In this document: piece by piece, positions 42,375 through 51,600 of the stretch
How positions within the stretch are numbered: position 1 is the first letter of the stretch
Layout: every line of letters starts with the position of its first letter
From: JBBQKG01 sp038326655
Lineage (GTDB): Bacteria; Actinomycetota; Thermoleophilia; Solirubrobacterales; JBBDJG01
Reading direction: 5' to 3'
Assembly (NCBI GenBank): GCA_038326655.1
Contig: JBBQKG010000001.1
Location: 1-64,000 of the forward strand
DNA: 64,000 nt
Position numbers and translations under genes: made by a program
The notes under the pieces: model-generated
What the model was told of the DNA's origin: nothing
Database searches by the model: none
The model's input: the letters and a program-made list of their open reading frames with translations, nothing else

Positions 42375-43667
42375 ATGGCGACCATCGCTCTCAGCCAGGC
42401 GTATCCGCTCGGCACGATCATCAACGAGCGCGGCCACCTCGAGATCGGCGGCTGCGACCTCGTCGAGGTGGCCGAGCGCCACGGCACGCCCGCCTATGTC
42501 TACGCCGAGGACGACATGCGCGCGCGGGCCCGAGCATACGTCGAGGCGTTCGCTGCCCGCACCGGCGACTTCGAGGTGATCTACGCCTCCAAGGCGCTTC
42601 CGATCACGGCCGCTTACAGCGTGATGGCGGAGGAGGGGCTGTCGGTGGACGTCGCCTCGGGCGGCGAGCTGTACCTCGCGCTGAGGGGCGGCGTGCCGCC
42701 GGAGCGGATCTTCATGCACGGCAACAACAAGGCTCGGCGTGAGCTCGAGCTGGCCTTCGAGGCGCAGATCGGCTGCCTCGTGCTCGACTCCTTCGGCGAG
42801 ATCGAGCTGGCGGAGGAGCTGCTGGCCGGCTCCGGCCGCCGCCAGCGCGTGCTGATCCGCGTCACGCCGGGCATCAAGCCTTCGACGCACTCGTACATAC
42901 AGACCGGCCAGCTCGACTCCAAGTTCGGGTTCGGGCTGGAGGACGGGCTCGCGGCCGAGGCGGTCCGCCGGCTGCGCGACTCAGCCGTGCTCGACCTGGT
43001 CGGCGTCCACGCGCACATCGGCTCGCAGATCTTCGAGCTGGAGCCGTACGTGAAGACGATCCAGCTGATCGCGAGCTTCGTCGGCGCGACCGGGCTGGAC
43101 TGTCGCCTGCTGAACGTCGGCGGAGGTCTCGGGATCGCCTACACTGGCGAAGACGAGCCCGCATCGATCGAGGAGTACGTCGACGTGAAGGTGCGCGCGA
43201 TCCGCGAGGTCTTCGATCCCGTGCCGCGGATCCTGGTCGAGCCGGGGCGCTCGCTGGTCGGCAACGCGGGCGTGACCGTCTACCGGATCGGGACGATCAA
43301 GGAGATCCCGGGCGTGCGTACCTACGTCGCGGTGGACGGGGGCATGTCGGACAACCTGCGCCCGATGCTCTACGGCGCGCGCTACGACGCCGCGATCGCG
43401 AACCGGCCCGATGCGCCCGTCACGCGGATGACCACGATCGCGGGGATGCACTGCGAGTCGGGCGACATCCTGATCCGCGACGTGGAGCTGGCAGATCCGC
43501 AGGTCGGCGACCTGCTCGTGACGCCGGCGACCGGGGCCTACGGCTACGCGATGGCCAACAACTACAACGGCGTGCCGAGGCCGCCCGTGGTCTTCTGCCG
43601 GGAGGGAAAGACACGCGTGGTCGTCCGCCGCGAGACCTACGAGGACCTCGCGGCGCACGACGCATGA
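42375..43667 (+). CDS. lysA: Diaminopimelate decarboxylase
   Basis: PLP-dependent last step of lysine synthesis. 430 residues from ATG 42375; an in-frame ATG at 42363 is also possible but CATAAT (42359-42364) is best read as the -10. Fold-type III motifs: EVIYASKALP (PLP Lys), SVDVASGGEL, RVTPGIKPSTH, VGVHAHIGSQI, LLNVGGGLGIAY, EPGRSLVGNAG, and the second-subunit motif GMHCESGD. The stop overlaps the hom ATG (ATGA). Confidence 0.96.
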   Translation: MATIALSQAYPLGTIINERGHLEIGGCDLVEVAERHGTPAYVYAEDDMRARARAYVEAFAARTGDFEVIYASKALPITAAYSVMAEEGLSVDVASGGELYLALRGGVPPERIFMHGNNKARRELELAFEAQIGCLVLDSFGEIELAEELLAGSGRRQRVLIRVTPGIKPSTHSYIQTGQLDSKFGFGLEDGLAAEAVRRLRDSAVLDLVGVHAHIGSQIFELEPYVKTIQLIASFVGATGLDCRLLNVGGGLGIAYTGEDEPASIEEYVDVKVRAIREVFDPVPRILVEPGRSLVGNAGVTVYRIGTIKEIPGVRTYVAVDGGMSDNLRPMLYGARYDAAIANRPDAPVTRMTTIAGMHCESGDILIRDVELADPQVGDLLVTPATGAYGYAMANNYNGVPRPPVVFCREGKTRVVVRRETYEDLAAHDA

Positions 43668-44899
43668 CGACGCAGCCGTTTCGAGTCGGCCTGCTCGGTC
43701 ACGGGACGGTCGGGTCCGCGTTCGCGAGGCTGCTCGAAGAGCGCGCCGATGCGATCGCGACCGCGACCGGCCGCCGGCCGGAGATCAGCGGCACGTTGAC
43801 GCGCTCCCGCGGGCGGTTCGAGGAGATCGTCGAGGGCGCCGACGCGGTCGTGGAGCTGATCGGCGGAATCGAGCCCGCGCGCGACTACGCGTTGAGGGCG
43901 CTCGAGGCCGGCAAGCCGCTCGTGACCGCCAACAAGCAGCTGCTGAGCCAGCACGGCGACGAGCTGCTCGCGGCGGCCCGCCGTGGCGCGGTGCAGCTGC
44001 GCTACGAAGCCGCGGTCGCGGGCGTGGTGCCCGTGATCAGGGTGATCCGGGAGTCCTTCGCGGGGGCGCACATCGAAAAGGTGCACGGCATCGTGAACGG
44101 CACCACCAACTTCATCCTCAGCGAGATGGCGCGCACGGGCGCGACCTATGCCGACGCGCTCGAACGAGCGAAGCAACTCGGATATGCCGAGGCCGACCCG
44201 ACCGAGGACGTGAACGGCAAAGACGCGGCGGCGAAGATGGCGATCCTCGCGCGGCTCGCGTTCCATGCCTCGGTATCGCTCGATGACGTGCCCTTCGAGG
44301 GCATCGAAGAGATCACCCCCGACGACATCGACTACGCGAAGGAGTTCGGGCTCGTGCTGAAGCTCCTCGGTGTCGCGGAGCGCCGGGACGGCGGGGCGAG
44401 CGTGAGGGTGTTTCCCTGCTTCCTCTACGGCGGCCACCCGCTCGCGGCGGTCGGCGGGCCGTTCAACGCCGTCACGCTCGAGTCGCCGATGATCACGGAG
44501 GTCACGCTTTCGGGCCCGGGCGCCGGCGGCCCCCAGACCGCATCCGCCGTGCTCGGAGACGTCGTGTCGGTGATGAGCTCGGAGGGCATGGACCTCGACC
44601 CGATCGAGGAGCTTCGCTTCGTCCCGGGCGAGGAGGTGGAGTCGGCCTTCTATCTCCATCTCGACGTCGCCGACGAACCCGGTGTGCTCGCGCAGATCGC
44701 GCGGGTGCTGGGGGACAAGGAGGTGAGCGTGAAGAGCGTGGTGCAGAAGGGCATGGGGGAGAACGCCCGCCTCGTGATGGTCATGCACCCGGTTCCCGAG
44801 GGCCGCTTCGACGCGGCCGTGCGCGAGATCTCGAAGCTGTCGCTGCTGCGCTCGCCGCCCCGGTCGATCCGCGTGATCGAGGAGGAATTCACCGGGTGA
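43664..44899 (+). CDS. hom: Homoserine dehydrogenase with C-terminal ACT domain
   Basis: Reduces aspartate semialdehyde to homoserine. 411 residues: N-terminal NAD(P) fold (GLLGHGTVGS), TANKQLLSQ, catalytic region NGTTNFILSEM, Lys/Asp site in DPTEDVNGKDAAAKMAIL, then a C-terminal ACT domain (about 330-410, YLHLDVADEPGVLAQIARVL) that gives threonine feedback control in the family. It is coupled at both ends: ATGA with lysA and GTGA with thrC. Confidence 0.97.
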   Translation: MTTQPFRVGLLGHGTVGSAFARLLEERADAIATATGRRPEISGTLTRSRGRFEEIVEGADAVVELIGGIEPARDYALRALEAGKPLVTANKQLLSQHGDELLAAARRGAVQLRYEAAVAGVVPVIRVIRESFAGAHIEKVHGIVNGTTNFILSEMARTGATYADALERAKQLGYAEADPTEDVNGKDAAAKMAILARLAFHASVSLDDVPFEGIEEITPDDIDYAKEFGLVLKLLGVAERRDGGASVRVFPCFLYGGHPLAAVGGPFNAVTLESPMITEVTLSGPGAGGPQTASAVLGDVVSVMSSEGMDLDPIEELRFVPGEEVESAFYLHLDVADEPGVLAQIARVLGDKEVSVKSVVQKGMGENARLVMVMHPVPEGRFDAAVREISKLSLLRSPPRSIRVIEEEFTG

Positions 44900-45933
44900 G
44901 CGCTCAGGCGCTGAAAGAGCGCCTACCGCTGATCGAGCGTTACCGCGACCGGTTGCAGCTCGCCGACGATACGCCCGTGGTGACGTTGATGGAGGGCTCG
45001 ACGCCGCTCGTCCACGCTCCGCGCCTGTCGGAGCGGCTCGGGATCGAGACGCACCTCAAGTTCGAGGGCATGAACCCGACCGGGAGCTTCAAGGACCGTG
45101 GCATGACGGTCGCGGTCTCGGCCGCGAAGGGCCGCGGCGCGGAGGCGATCATCTGCGCCTCGACCGGCAACACGGCGGCGAGTGCCGCCGCCTATGCGGC
45201 GCGCGCGGGCCTCCGCGGCGCCGTGATCGTGCCGGAGGGCAAGATCGCGCAGGGCAAGCTCGCGCAGGCGGTGATCCACGGCGCCCGTGTGATCTCACTG
45301 CGGGGCAACTTCGACCAGGCGCTCGAGCTCGTCAAGCAGATCGTGGAGCGCCAGCCGGTCGAGCTCGTGAACTCGATCAATCCCTACCGGATCGAGGGCC
45401 AGAAGACGGCCGCCTTCGAGGTCTGCGACGAGCTCGGCGCCGCCCCGGACGCGCTCTCGATCCCGGTCGGCAACGCAGGCAACATCACCGCGTGGTGGAA
45501 GGGCTTTTGCGAGTACGGCCAGGGCCGGCCGCGGCTCTATGGCTTCCAGGCCGAGGGCGCGGCGCCGATCGTGCTCGGCGAGCCGGTCGAGCGCCCGGAG
45601 ACCGTCGCCTCGGCGATCCGGATCGGCAACCCGGCGCGCTGGCGCGAGGCGCTCACCGCGCTCGAGGAGTCCGGAGGCCGTGTCGAGGCCGTCAGTGACG
45701 ACGAGATCCTCGACGCCCAGCGCTGGCTCGCCTCGAACGAGGGGGTGTTCTGCGAGCCCGCCTCGGCGGCCGCGATCGCGGGCGCCGTCAAGTACCCGCC
45801 GGAGGGCGCGCTGCTCGTTTGCGTGCTCACCGGACACGGCCTGAAGGATCCTGACGCCGCCCTCCGCGCCGCCCCGCCCGTGATCCCCTGCGACGCGGAC
45901 CTCGCGCAGGTGGAGCGGGCGGTGCTCGGCTGA
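44896..45933 (+). CDS. thrC: Threonine synthase
   Basis: PLP enzyme converting O-phosphohomoserine to threonine. 345 residues with PLP Lys in NPTGSFKDRGM, ASTGNTAASAAAYAARAG, the PLP-phosphate loop IPVGNAGNITAWWKGF and the C-terminal VFCEPASAAAIAGAVK. The short, cofactor-independent-length form is usual in actinobacteria. The GTG start overlaps the hom stop; the stop shares one base with thrB. Confidence 0.96.
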   Translation: MSAQALKERLPLIERYRDRLQLADDTPVVTLMEGSTPLVHAPRLSERLGIETHLKFEGMNPTGSFKDRGMTVAVSAAKGRGAEAIICASTGNTAASAAAYAARAGLRGAVIVPEGKIAQGKLAQAVIHGARVISLRGNFDQALELVKQIVERQPVELVNSINPYRIEGQKTAAFEVCDELGAAPDALSIPVGNAGNITAWWKGFCEYGQGRPRLYGFQAEGAAPIVLGEPVERPETVASAIRIGNPARWREALTALEESGGRVEAVSDDEILDAQRWLASNEGVFCEPASAAAIAGAVKYPPEGALLVCVLTGHGLKDPDAALRAAPPVIPCDADLAQVERAVLG

Positions 45934-46796
45934 TGGGCCGCCGCCGCCGCGTACGCGTGCCCGGCTCGTCCGCCAACCTCGGTCCGGGCTTCGACGCGAT
46001 GGCCGCCGCCGTCTCGGTGTACATGGAGCTGGAGGTGGAGGAAAGCGGCGAGTTCTCGGTCGAGTCGGACATCGCCGGGCTGCCGGCCGACGAGACGAAC
46101 CTCTGCGTGCGCGCATTCGCCGACCTGCATCCGGTCGACGGTCTGTCGTTCCGGATCTCCTCCGAGATCCCGCTCGCGGCGGGACTGGGTTCGAGCGGCG
46201 CCGCGATCGTGGCGGCGCTGCTGGCGGCCGACCACATGTACGAGCTCGCCGTCTCGCGCGAGCAGATCCTGGAGCGCGCGGCGCGGATCGAAGGCCATCC
46301 GGACAACGTCGCGGCCTCTCTTTACGGCGGGTTCGTCGTCTACGCGGACGGCCACGTGACGAAGCTCGAGCCGCCGTCGGGCCTGGAGGCGGTCGCGGTC
46401 GTCCCGGCGGAACCCGTCTCCACCGAGGCCGCCCGCTCGGCGCTTCCGGCCGAGGTGCCGCTCGCCGAGGCGACGTTCAACGTCGCCCACGCCTCGCTGC
46501 TGACGCTCGGGCTGGCGAACGGTGATCTCACGCTGATCGCGCGCGGCCTCGCGGATCACATCCACCAGCCGCGGCGCGAGCGGCTCTATCCACGCTCGAT
46601 GGAGCTGGTGCGGCGCGCCCGCGAGCTCGGCGCGCTCGGCGCGACGATCTCGGGGGCCGGCCCGACGGTGCTCTTCTGGGTCTTCTTCGAGCAGACCGGC
46701 GCGCTCGTCGAGCGGCTTCGCGAGGTGGCCGGCGGCTGGGCCGAGGTGAAGCGGCTCAACTTCGTCGCGCACGGCGCGGACGTCGCCGAGCTCTAG
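45933..46796 (+). CDS. thrB: Homoserine kinase
   Basis: GHMP-family kinase phosphorylating homoserine. 287 residues with VRVPGSSANLGPGFDAMAAA at the N terminus, ATP loop IPLAAGLGSSGAAIVAALLAA, EGHPDNVAASLYGG and C-terminal GATISGAGPTVLFWV. It is the last gene of lysA-hom-thrC-thrB, with a one-base overlap to thrC. The next genes are convergent. Confidence 0.96.
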   Translation: MGRRRRVRVPGSSANLGPGFDAMAAAVSVYMELEVEESGEFSVESDIAGLPADETNLCVRAFADLHPVDGLSFRISSEIPLAAGLGSSGAAIVAALLAADHMYELAVSREQILERAARIEGHPDNVAASLYGGFVVYADGHVTKLEPPSGLEAVAVVPAEPVSTEAARSALPAEVPLAEATFNVAHASLLTLGLANGDLTLIARGLADHIHQPRRERLYPRSMELVRRARELGALGATISGAGPTVLFWVFFEQTGALVERLREVAGGWAEVKRLNFVAHGADVAEL

Positions 46797-46824
46797 GCAG
46801 CGCCGGGCGGCTGTTCCTGCGGCG

Positions 46825-47688
46825 CTAAGCGGTGTGCTCGGGGACGGGGACCTGCTTCGCCGCGGCTTCTGTGTCGGCCAGCCTGACCGCTTCCTCGATC
46901 GCGGCGCGGTTTCCCTTTTCGAGCAGCGGCTGCAGGATGCCGCGCAGCGCCAGCGGGATCGGCACCCAACGCGGGGCGTAGGCCTTGCGCGCGCGCCGCT
47001 CGACGGCGCGGACGATCGCGCGCCCGGCGTCGCCGACGGATGCGACCGAGCCGACCGGGCCAGGCGTGCTCTCGCGCAGGAGCTTCGCCGGGGACTCGTC
47101 CAGCGACTGCCGCACCATGTCGGTGTCGATGAAGCTGAAGTAGGCAACGCCGACCTTCGTGCCTGTGTGGGCGATCTCGCCCCGCAGAGAGTCTGCGAAC
47201 GCCTCGACGCCGGCCTTGGTGGCGGCGTAGTGGGCCATCAGCGGCATGTGGAGCGCGGCTGCCAGCGAGGCGATCGGCAGGATGTAGCCGCGGCGCGCGG
47301 TGACGTACGGGAGCGCCGCCCGCACGGTGCGCCAGACGCCGAGCAGGTTGACCTCGATCGTGCGCTCGAAGGCGGCCGGGTCGATCGTCGCGACGGTGCC
47401 GATCGGCGCGATGCCCGCGTTGGCGATCAGGACGTCGATGCCCCCGAAGCGCTCCACGGTCGCCTCCACCGCGCGCTCCAGCTCAGCGACATCGGTGACG
47501 TCTGCCTCGAACCAGGCCGCGCGCGGCCCCAGCTCCTGTGCACGCTGCTCGAGCAGCTCGGGCTCGATCCCGACGAGCGAGAGCTGGGCTCCCTTGGCGT
47601 AGAGCTGGCGCGCGGCCTCGGCGCCGATCCCACGCGCCGCACCCGTGATCAGCACGACCTTGCCGGAGACGTCGTAACGGTCCGCCAC
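46825..47688 (-). CDS. Short-chain dehydrogenase/reductase
   Basis: 287 residues from GTG 47688. Cofactor motif TGAARGIG, ANAGI, catalytic Ser in ILPIASLAAALH and catalytic YAATK, followed by SFIDTDMV and a longer-than-usual C terminus (APRWVPIPLALRGILQPLLEKGNR) that may contact membranes or lipids, as in retinol-dehydrogenase-like SDRs. The ribosome-binding sequence overlaps the ParA stop; the gap is 2 bp, so cotranslation is likely. The open frame upstream is a shadow of parA. Confidence 0.9.
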   Translation of the reverse strand: MADRYDVSGKVVLITGAARGIGAEAARQLYAKGAQLSLVGIEPELLEQRAQELGPRAAWFEADVTDVAELERAVEATVERFGGIDVLIANAGIAPIGTVATIDPAAFERTIEVNLLGVWRTVRAALPYVTARRGYILPIASLAAALHMPLMAHYAATKAGVEAFADSLRGEIAHTGTKVGVAYFSFIDTDMVRQSLDESPAKLLRESTPGPVGSVASVGDAGRAIVRAVERRARKAYAPRWVPIPLALRGILQPLLEKGNRAAIEEAVRLADTEAAAKQVPVPEHTA

Positions 47689-47690
47689 CC

Positions 47691-48566
47691 TCACCAGCCT
47701 CCGGGCTCGCCCACGGAGGCGACCACTTCGCCGCGCAGCGCGCTGAGCCGCTCCCGTGCCTCGTCTTCGCCCAGCCGGACCAACAGCTCGTCCGCGAGCG
47801 CAAGGTAGTCCGTGCCGAGCTCCGGGCGGTAGTCGAGGATCGACTCCCCGCGCTCCGCCGACTCGGGGTAGCGGATCGACTTGCGGATCGTGGTCTGAAA
47901 GACGCGATCGCCGAAGCTCTCGCGCAGCGACTTGAGCGCGTCTCGGGAGTGGTTCGTGCGGAGGTCGGCGATGTTCATCACGACGCCCAGCCACTCGAGG
48001 TTCTCGTTCAGGTTCTCGCGCGCGAGCTGCATCACCTCGAGCACCTGCTCGACGCCCTGGAGCGAGAAGTACTCGCCTTCGGCGCTGACCAGCGCGTGCG
48101 TGGACGCGACCAGCGCGTTGACGGTCAGCAGGCCGAGCGCGGGCGGGCAGTCGATCAGGATCAGGTCGTACTGCCGGCGCGCCTCGTGGAGGGCGCGCTT
48201 GAGCGTGAGCTCGCGGCCCATCTTCCCGCCCAGCACCAGCTCTGCCTCGGCCAGGCCGAGGTTGGCCGGGATCGTGTTCTTGTGGATCGAGTCTGCCGCG
48301 CGCGAGCGCCCGGACAGGACCTCCCCGATCGTGGGGTAGGCGTCCGGGTCGACGTCGAAGTAGTCCGAGAGGTTGCCCTGGGGGTCGAGGTCGACCGCGA
48401 GCACGTCGAGCCCGACGCGCCGGAACACATCGGCCAGCGTCCGGACCATCGTGGTCTTTCCCGTGCCGCCCTTCTGGGAGAGAACCGAGATCACCGGGCT
48501 GGCAGGGGGCAGGATCGTCGAAATGGCTTCCGCTCGCTCGGCTAGGTTGGAGTCCGTTGCGGCCAC
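47691..48566 (-). CDS. ParA/Soj-family ATPase, orphan
   Basis: 291 residues from GTG 48566. Deviant Walker A with signature Lys: QKGGTGKTT (Lys32 and Lys37), DLDPQGNLSDYF, Walker B LILIDCPPALGLLTVNAL, and the C-terminal STHALVSAEGEYFSLQGVEQ with DLRTNHSRDAL. It fits the Soj/ParA/MinD family. There is no parB or parS nearby, so partition of the chromosome is doubtful; positioning of another complex is equally possible. Transcribed with an SDR and divergent from gltB over 96 bp. Confidence 0.9.
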   Translation of the reverse strand: MAATDSNLAERAEAISTILPPASPVISVLSQKGGTGKTTMVRTLADVFRRVGLDVLAVDLDPQGNLSDYFDVDPDAYPTIGEVLSGRSRAADSIHKNTIPANLGLAEAELVLGGKMGRELTLKRALHEARRQYDLILIDCPPALGLLTVNALVASTHALVSAEGEYFSLQGVEQVLEVMQLARENLNENLEWLGVVMNIADLRTNHSRDALKSLRESFGDRVFQTTIRKSIRYPESAERGESILDYRPELGTDYLALADELLVRLGEDEARERLSALRGEVVASVGEPGGW

Positions 48567-48590
48567 CTTCTGTGCCGCGCGACCCAGCAC

Positions 48591-48596
48591 TATACT
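48591..48596 (+). promoter_or_regulatory. -10 box of gltB
   Basis: TATACT is a near-consensus -10. The region 17 nt upstream (48568-48573, TTCTGT) is a poor -35 and overlaps the 5' end of the divergent parA gene. Confidence 0.5.
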
Positions 48597-48662
48597 TCGC
48601 GTCCCTTCACCGTACCCGTCGCGCGTCCCCTCGAAGAAGGCGTGGAACCCGGGAGGAAAAAA

Positions 48663-51600
48663 TTGAGTTCGAACTCTTCGAAGCGCAGCACCGCCGGTGG
48701 TCGCCGTTCGGCCGAGCCGCAGGGCGGCGCCCGCATCTCGCCTTTCCGAGCATACAGGCCTCTCAGCCCGCCCAAGACCGTCGAGGACAAGGACGCGTGC
48801 GCGCTCTACGCCGCCGTCCGCCGTGACGGCCGGGCCACGCACGACGTGATCACGAATGCGTTCGAGGCCCTTCAGAAGATGCTGCACAGGGCCGGCAACG
48901 TGGACGGCGAGGGCGACGGCTGCGGCGCCCTGATCGACATCCCGCGCACGCTTTGGCAGGAGGAGGTGCGAGGCGGCGGCCACGCGCCGCACCTCGCGCT
49001 CGACCCTTCGTTCGCGGTCGCCCACATCTTCGTCTCGCGCAAGGCCGACATGGCTCAGGTCGGGCGCGACACCCGCCAGATCCTCAACCGCAACGGGTTG
49101 CGCGTGCTCGCGGAGCGCCTGGACCGCGTCGACAGCACGGCGCTCGGCCCGACCGCGCGCGAAGAGGAGCCGCACTTCTGGCAGCTCGCGGTGCTGGTGC
49201 CCGACGCCACTGCCCGCGATCGCAGCCTCTTCGACGCCGCGATCGAGCTCGAGGAGCAGCTCGGCCTCCACGTCGCCTCGTTTTCGGCCGACAGCTGCGT
49301 CTACAAGGTGATGGGAGCTCCGAAGGTGCTCCAGCACTACTTCGACGACCTCGACGACCCGCGCACCGAGACCGTCTCGCTGCTCGGCCACAACCGCTAC
49401 TCGACCAACACGTGGCCCTCGTTCATGCGCGTGCAGCCGTTCTCCGTGCTCGGCCACAACGGTGAGATCAACACGATCGCGCGCCTGCGCTCCGAGGCCA
49501 GGATGCTCGGCGCTCCGATCCGCGACGACTCGTCGGACTCGCAGGACTTGAACCGGCTGATCGAGACGCTCCTGCACCGGCGCGGGCTCTCGCTGCCGGA
49601 GGCGATGGAGCTCACGGTGCCGCCGATCGTCAACGAGATCCGGCAATTCCCCGAGGACCTGCGCGGCTTCTACATGTACCTGCGCCAGGTCATGGGACCG
49701 TTTGCGCAGGGGCCGATCGCGTTGATCGCCCGGTACGGGGACGAGCTCGTGTTCAGCGTCGACGCCCTCGGCCTGCGGCCGCTGTGGCAGATCGAGGCGC
49801 ACGACGCCTACGTCTTCAGCTCCGAGCCCGGCGTCGTGCCGCTCGCCGACATGACCGGCGAGCCGAAGCCGCTCTCGCCCGGCGAGAAGGTGATGATCCG
49901 GATCAAGCGCGACCATTCCTCGCGCCTCTACGACCACCAGGAGATGCAGCGCCTCGTCCACCGGCGCTGGCTCGACCGCACCGGCGCCGAGCAGGTCGCG
50001 GGCGGCTTCGAGCAGGCGATCCCCACCGGGGGACCGCTCGAGGGCTCCGAGATCCCCGGCTACGCGGCTGCCGGGCCGTCCGAGCCGGTGAAGGTGGAGG
50101 AGAAGGTGCTCGCCGGGATGGGCTGGCAGCGCGACGACGTCAAGCTGGTCCAGCAGATGGCGTCGAACGGCGCCGAGCCGATCGGCTCGCTCGGCTACGA
50201 CGGCCCGCTGGCGGCGCTCTCGCCGGAGCGCCAGAACCTGGCCGACTACTTCAAGGAGACGGTCGCGGTCGTGACCAACCCCGCGATCGACCGCGAGCGC
50301 GAGATCGAGCACTTCTCCTGCCGCGCGGTCTTCGGCGCGCGGCCGTCGGTGAACCATCCCGACCACGACCCGCGCACGATCGAGACCGCGTTTCCGATCA
50401 TCATCGGCGGCCACGACGACATGGCGCCGCTCTCGGACGAGGTCTATCGCCGCGTGGCCAAGGAGCACAAGACCTATCTCCTGGAGGACCTCTGGGAGGA
50501 GTTCCGCGGCCGCAACGCCGTGATCGACATCTCGTGTCTCGAGACCGAGACGGTTCACGGCGCGCTCGAGCGCCTGAAGTACGAGGCTGCCAAGAAGGTC
50601 CTCGACGGCGCGGAGCTGCTGGTGCTGTCGGACCGCACCGCCTACGAGGGCGAGCGGCCGTTCCTGGACCCACACCTGGCGTTGTCGGCGATCGACGCCG
50701 CGCTTCGCGACTACCGCGTCGGCGCGGATGAGAAGAACCTGCGGCGCCGCACGTCGATCGTCCTGCGGTCGGGCGCGATTCGCAACGTGCACGACGTCTG
50801 CATGGCCCTCGGGCTGGGCGCGGACGGCATCTGTCCGTACGTGATGACCGAGGTGATCTGCGTCGACGACTACGAGGACGACATCTCGAACATCTGCTCG
50901 GCCCTGCGCAAGGGCATCGAGAAGGTGATCTCGACGATCGGCATCCACGAGGTGCGCGGCTACTCGCGGCTCTTCTCCTCGATCGGCCTGAAGCCCGAGC
51001 TCGCGGAGGTGTTCGCGACGCCCGCCTACTACGGGTCCGAGCAGGCCGGTACGGGCTTTGCCGAGCTCGACGCCGAGTCCGCCGTCCGCCAGCGGATCCT
51101 CGCCGGGCAGGAGGACGCCAAGCCGGCGAAGACCTTCCGCTTCTATCCAAAGGTCTACAAGTCTGCGATCGCGGCCGCCAACGGCACGTCGAGCTTCGAC
51201 GAGTACTCCGTCAAGGTCCGCGAGCAGGAGCGCGACCAGCCGATCTCGATGCGGCACATCCTCGAGCTGCGCTCCGATCGGAAGCCGATCGACCCGTCGC
51301 AGGTCGATCCCGGCGTCGGCCGGCACTCGTACCCGATCGTGATCAGCTCGATGTCGTTTGGCTCGCAGGGCGAGACCGCGTTCCGGGCCTATCCGGAGGC
51401 GGCGAAGCAGATCAACATCGTGTGCGTCAACGGCGAGGGCGGCGAGATCCGCGACATGTACGGCAAGTACCCGCTCTGGCGCGGGCAGCAGGTCGCCTCC
51501 GGCCGCTTCGGCGTGACCTCGGAGATGCTCAACTCGTCCTACCTCGTGGAGATCAAGATCGGACAGGGCGCCAAGCCGGGCGAGGGCGGGCACCTGCCGG

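Noticed and set aside
47691..51593. A continuous minus-strand open frame of about 1300 codons, mostly antisense to gltB
   Set aside because: Only its first 291 codons in transcription order from 48566 encode a recognisable protein (ParA). The rest has the His/Arg/Asp/Val-rich composition of an antisense shadow of a high-GC gene, while the opposite strand encodes a full gltB.
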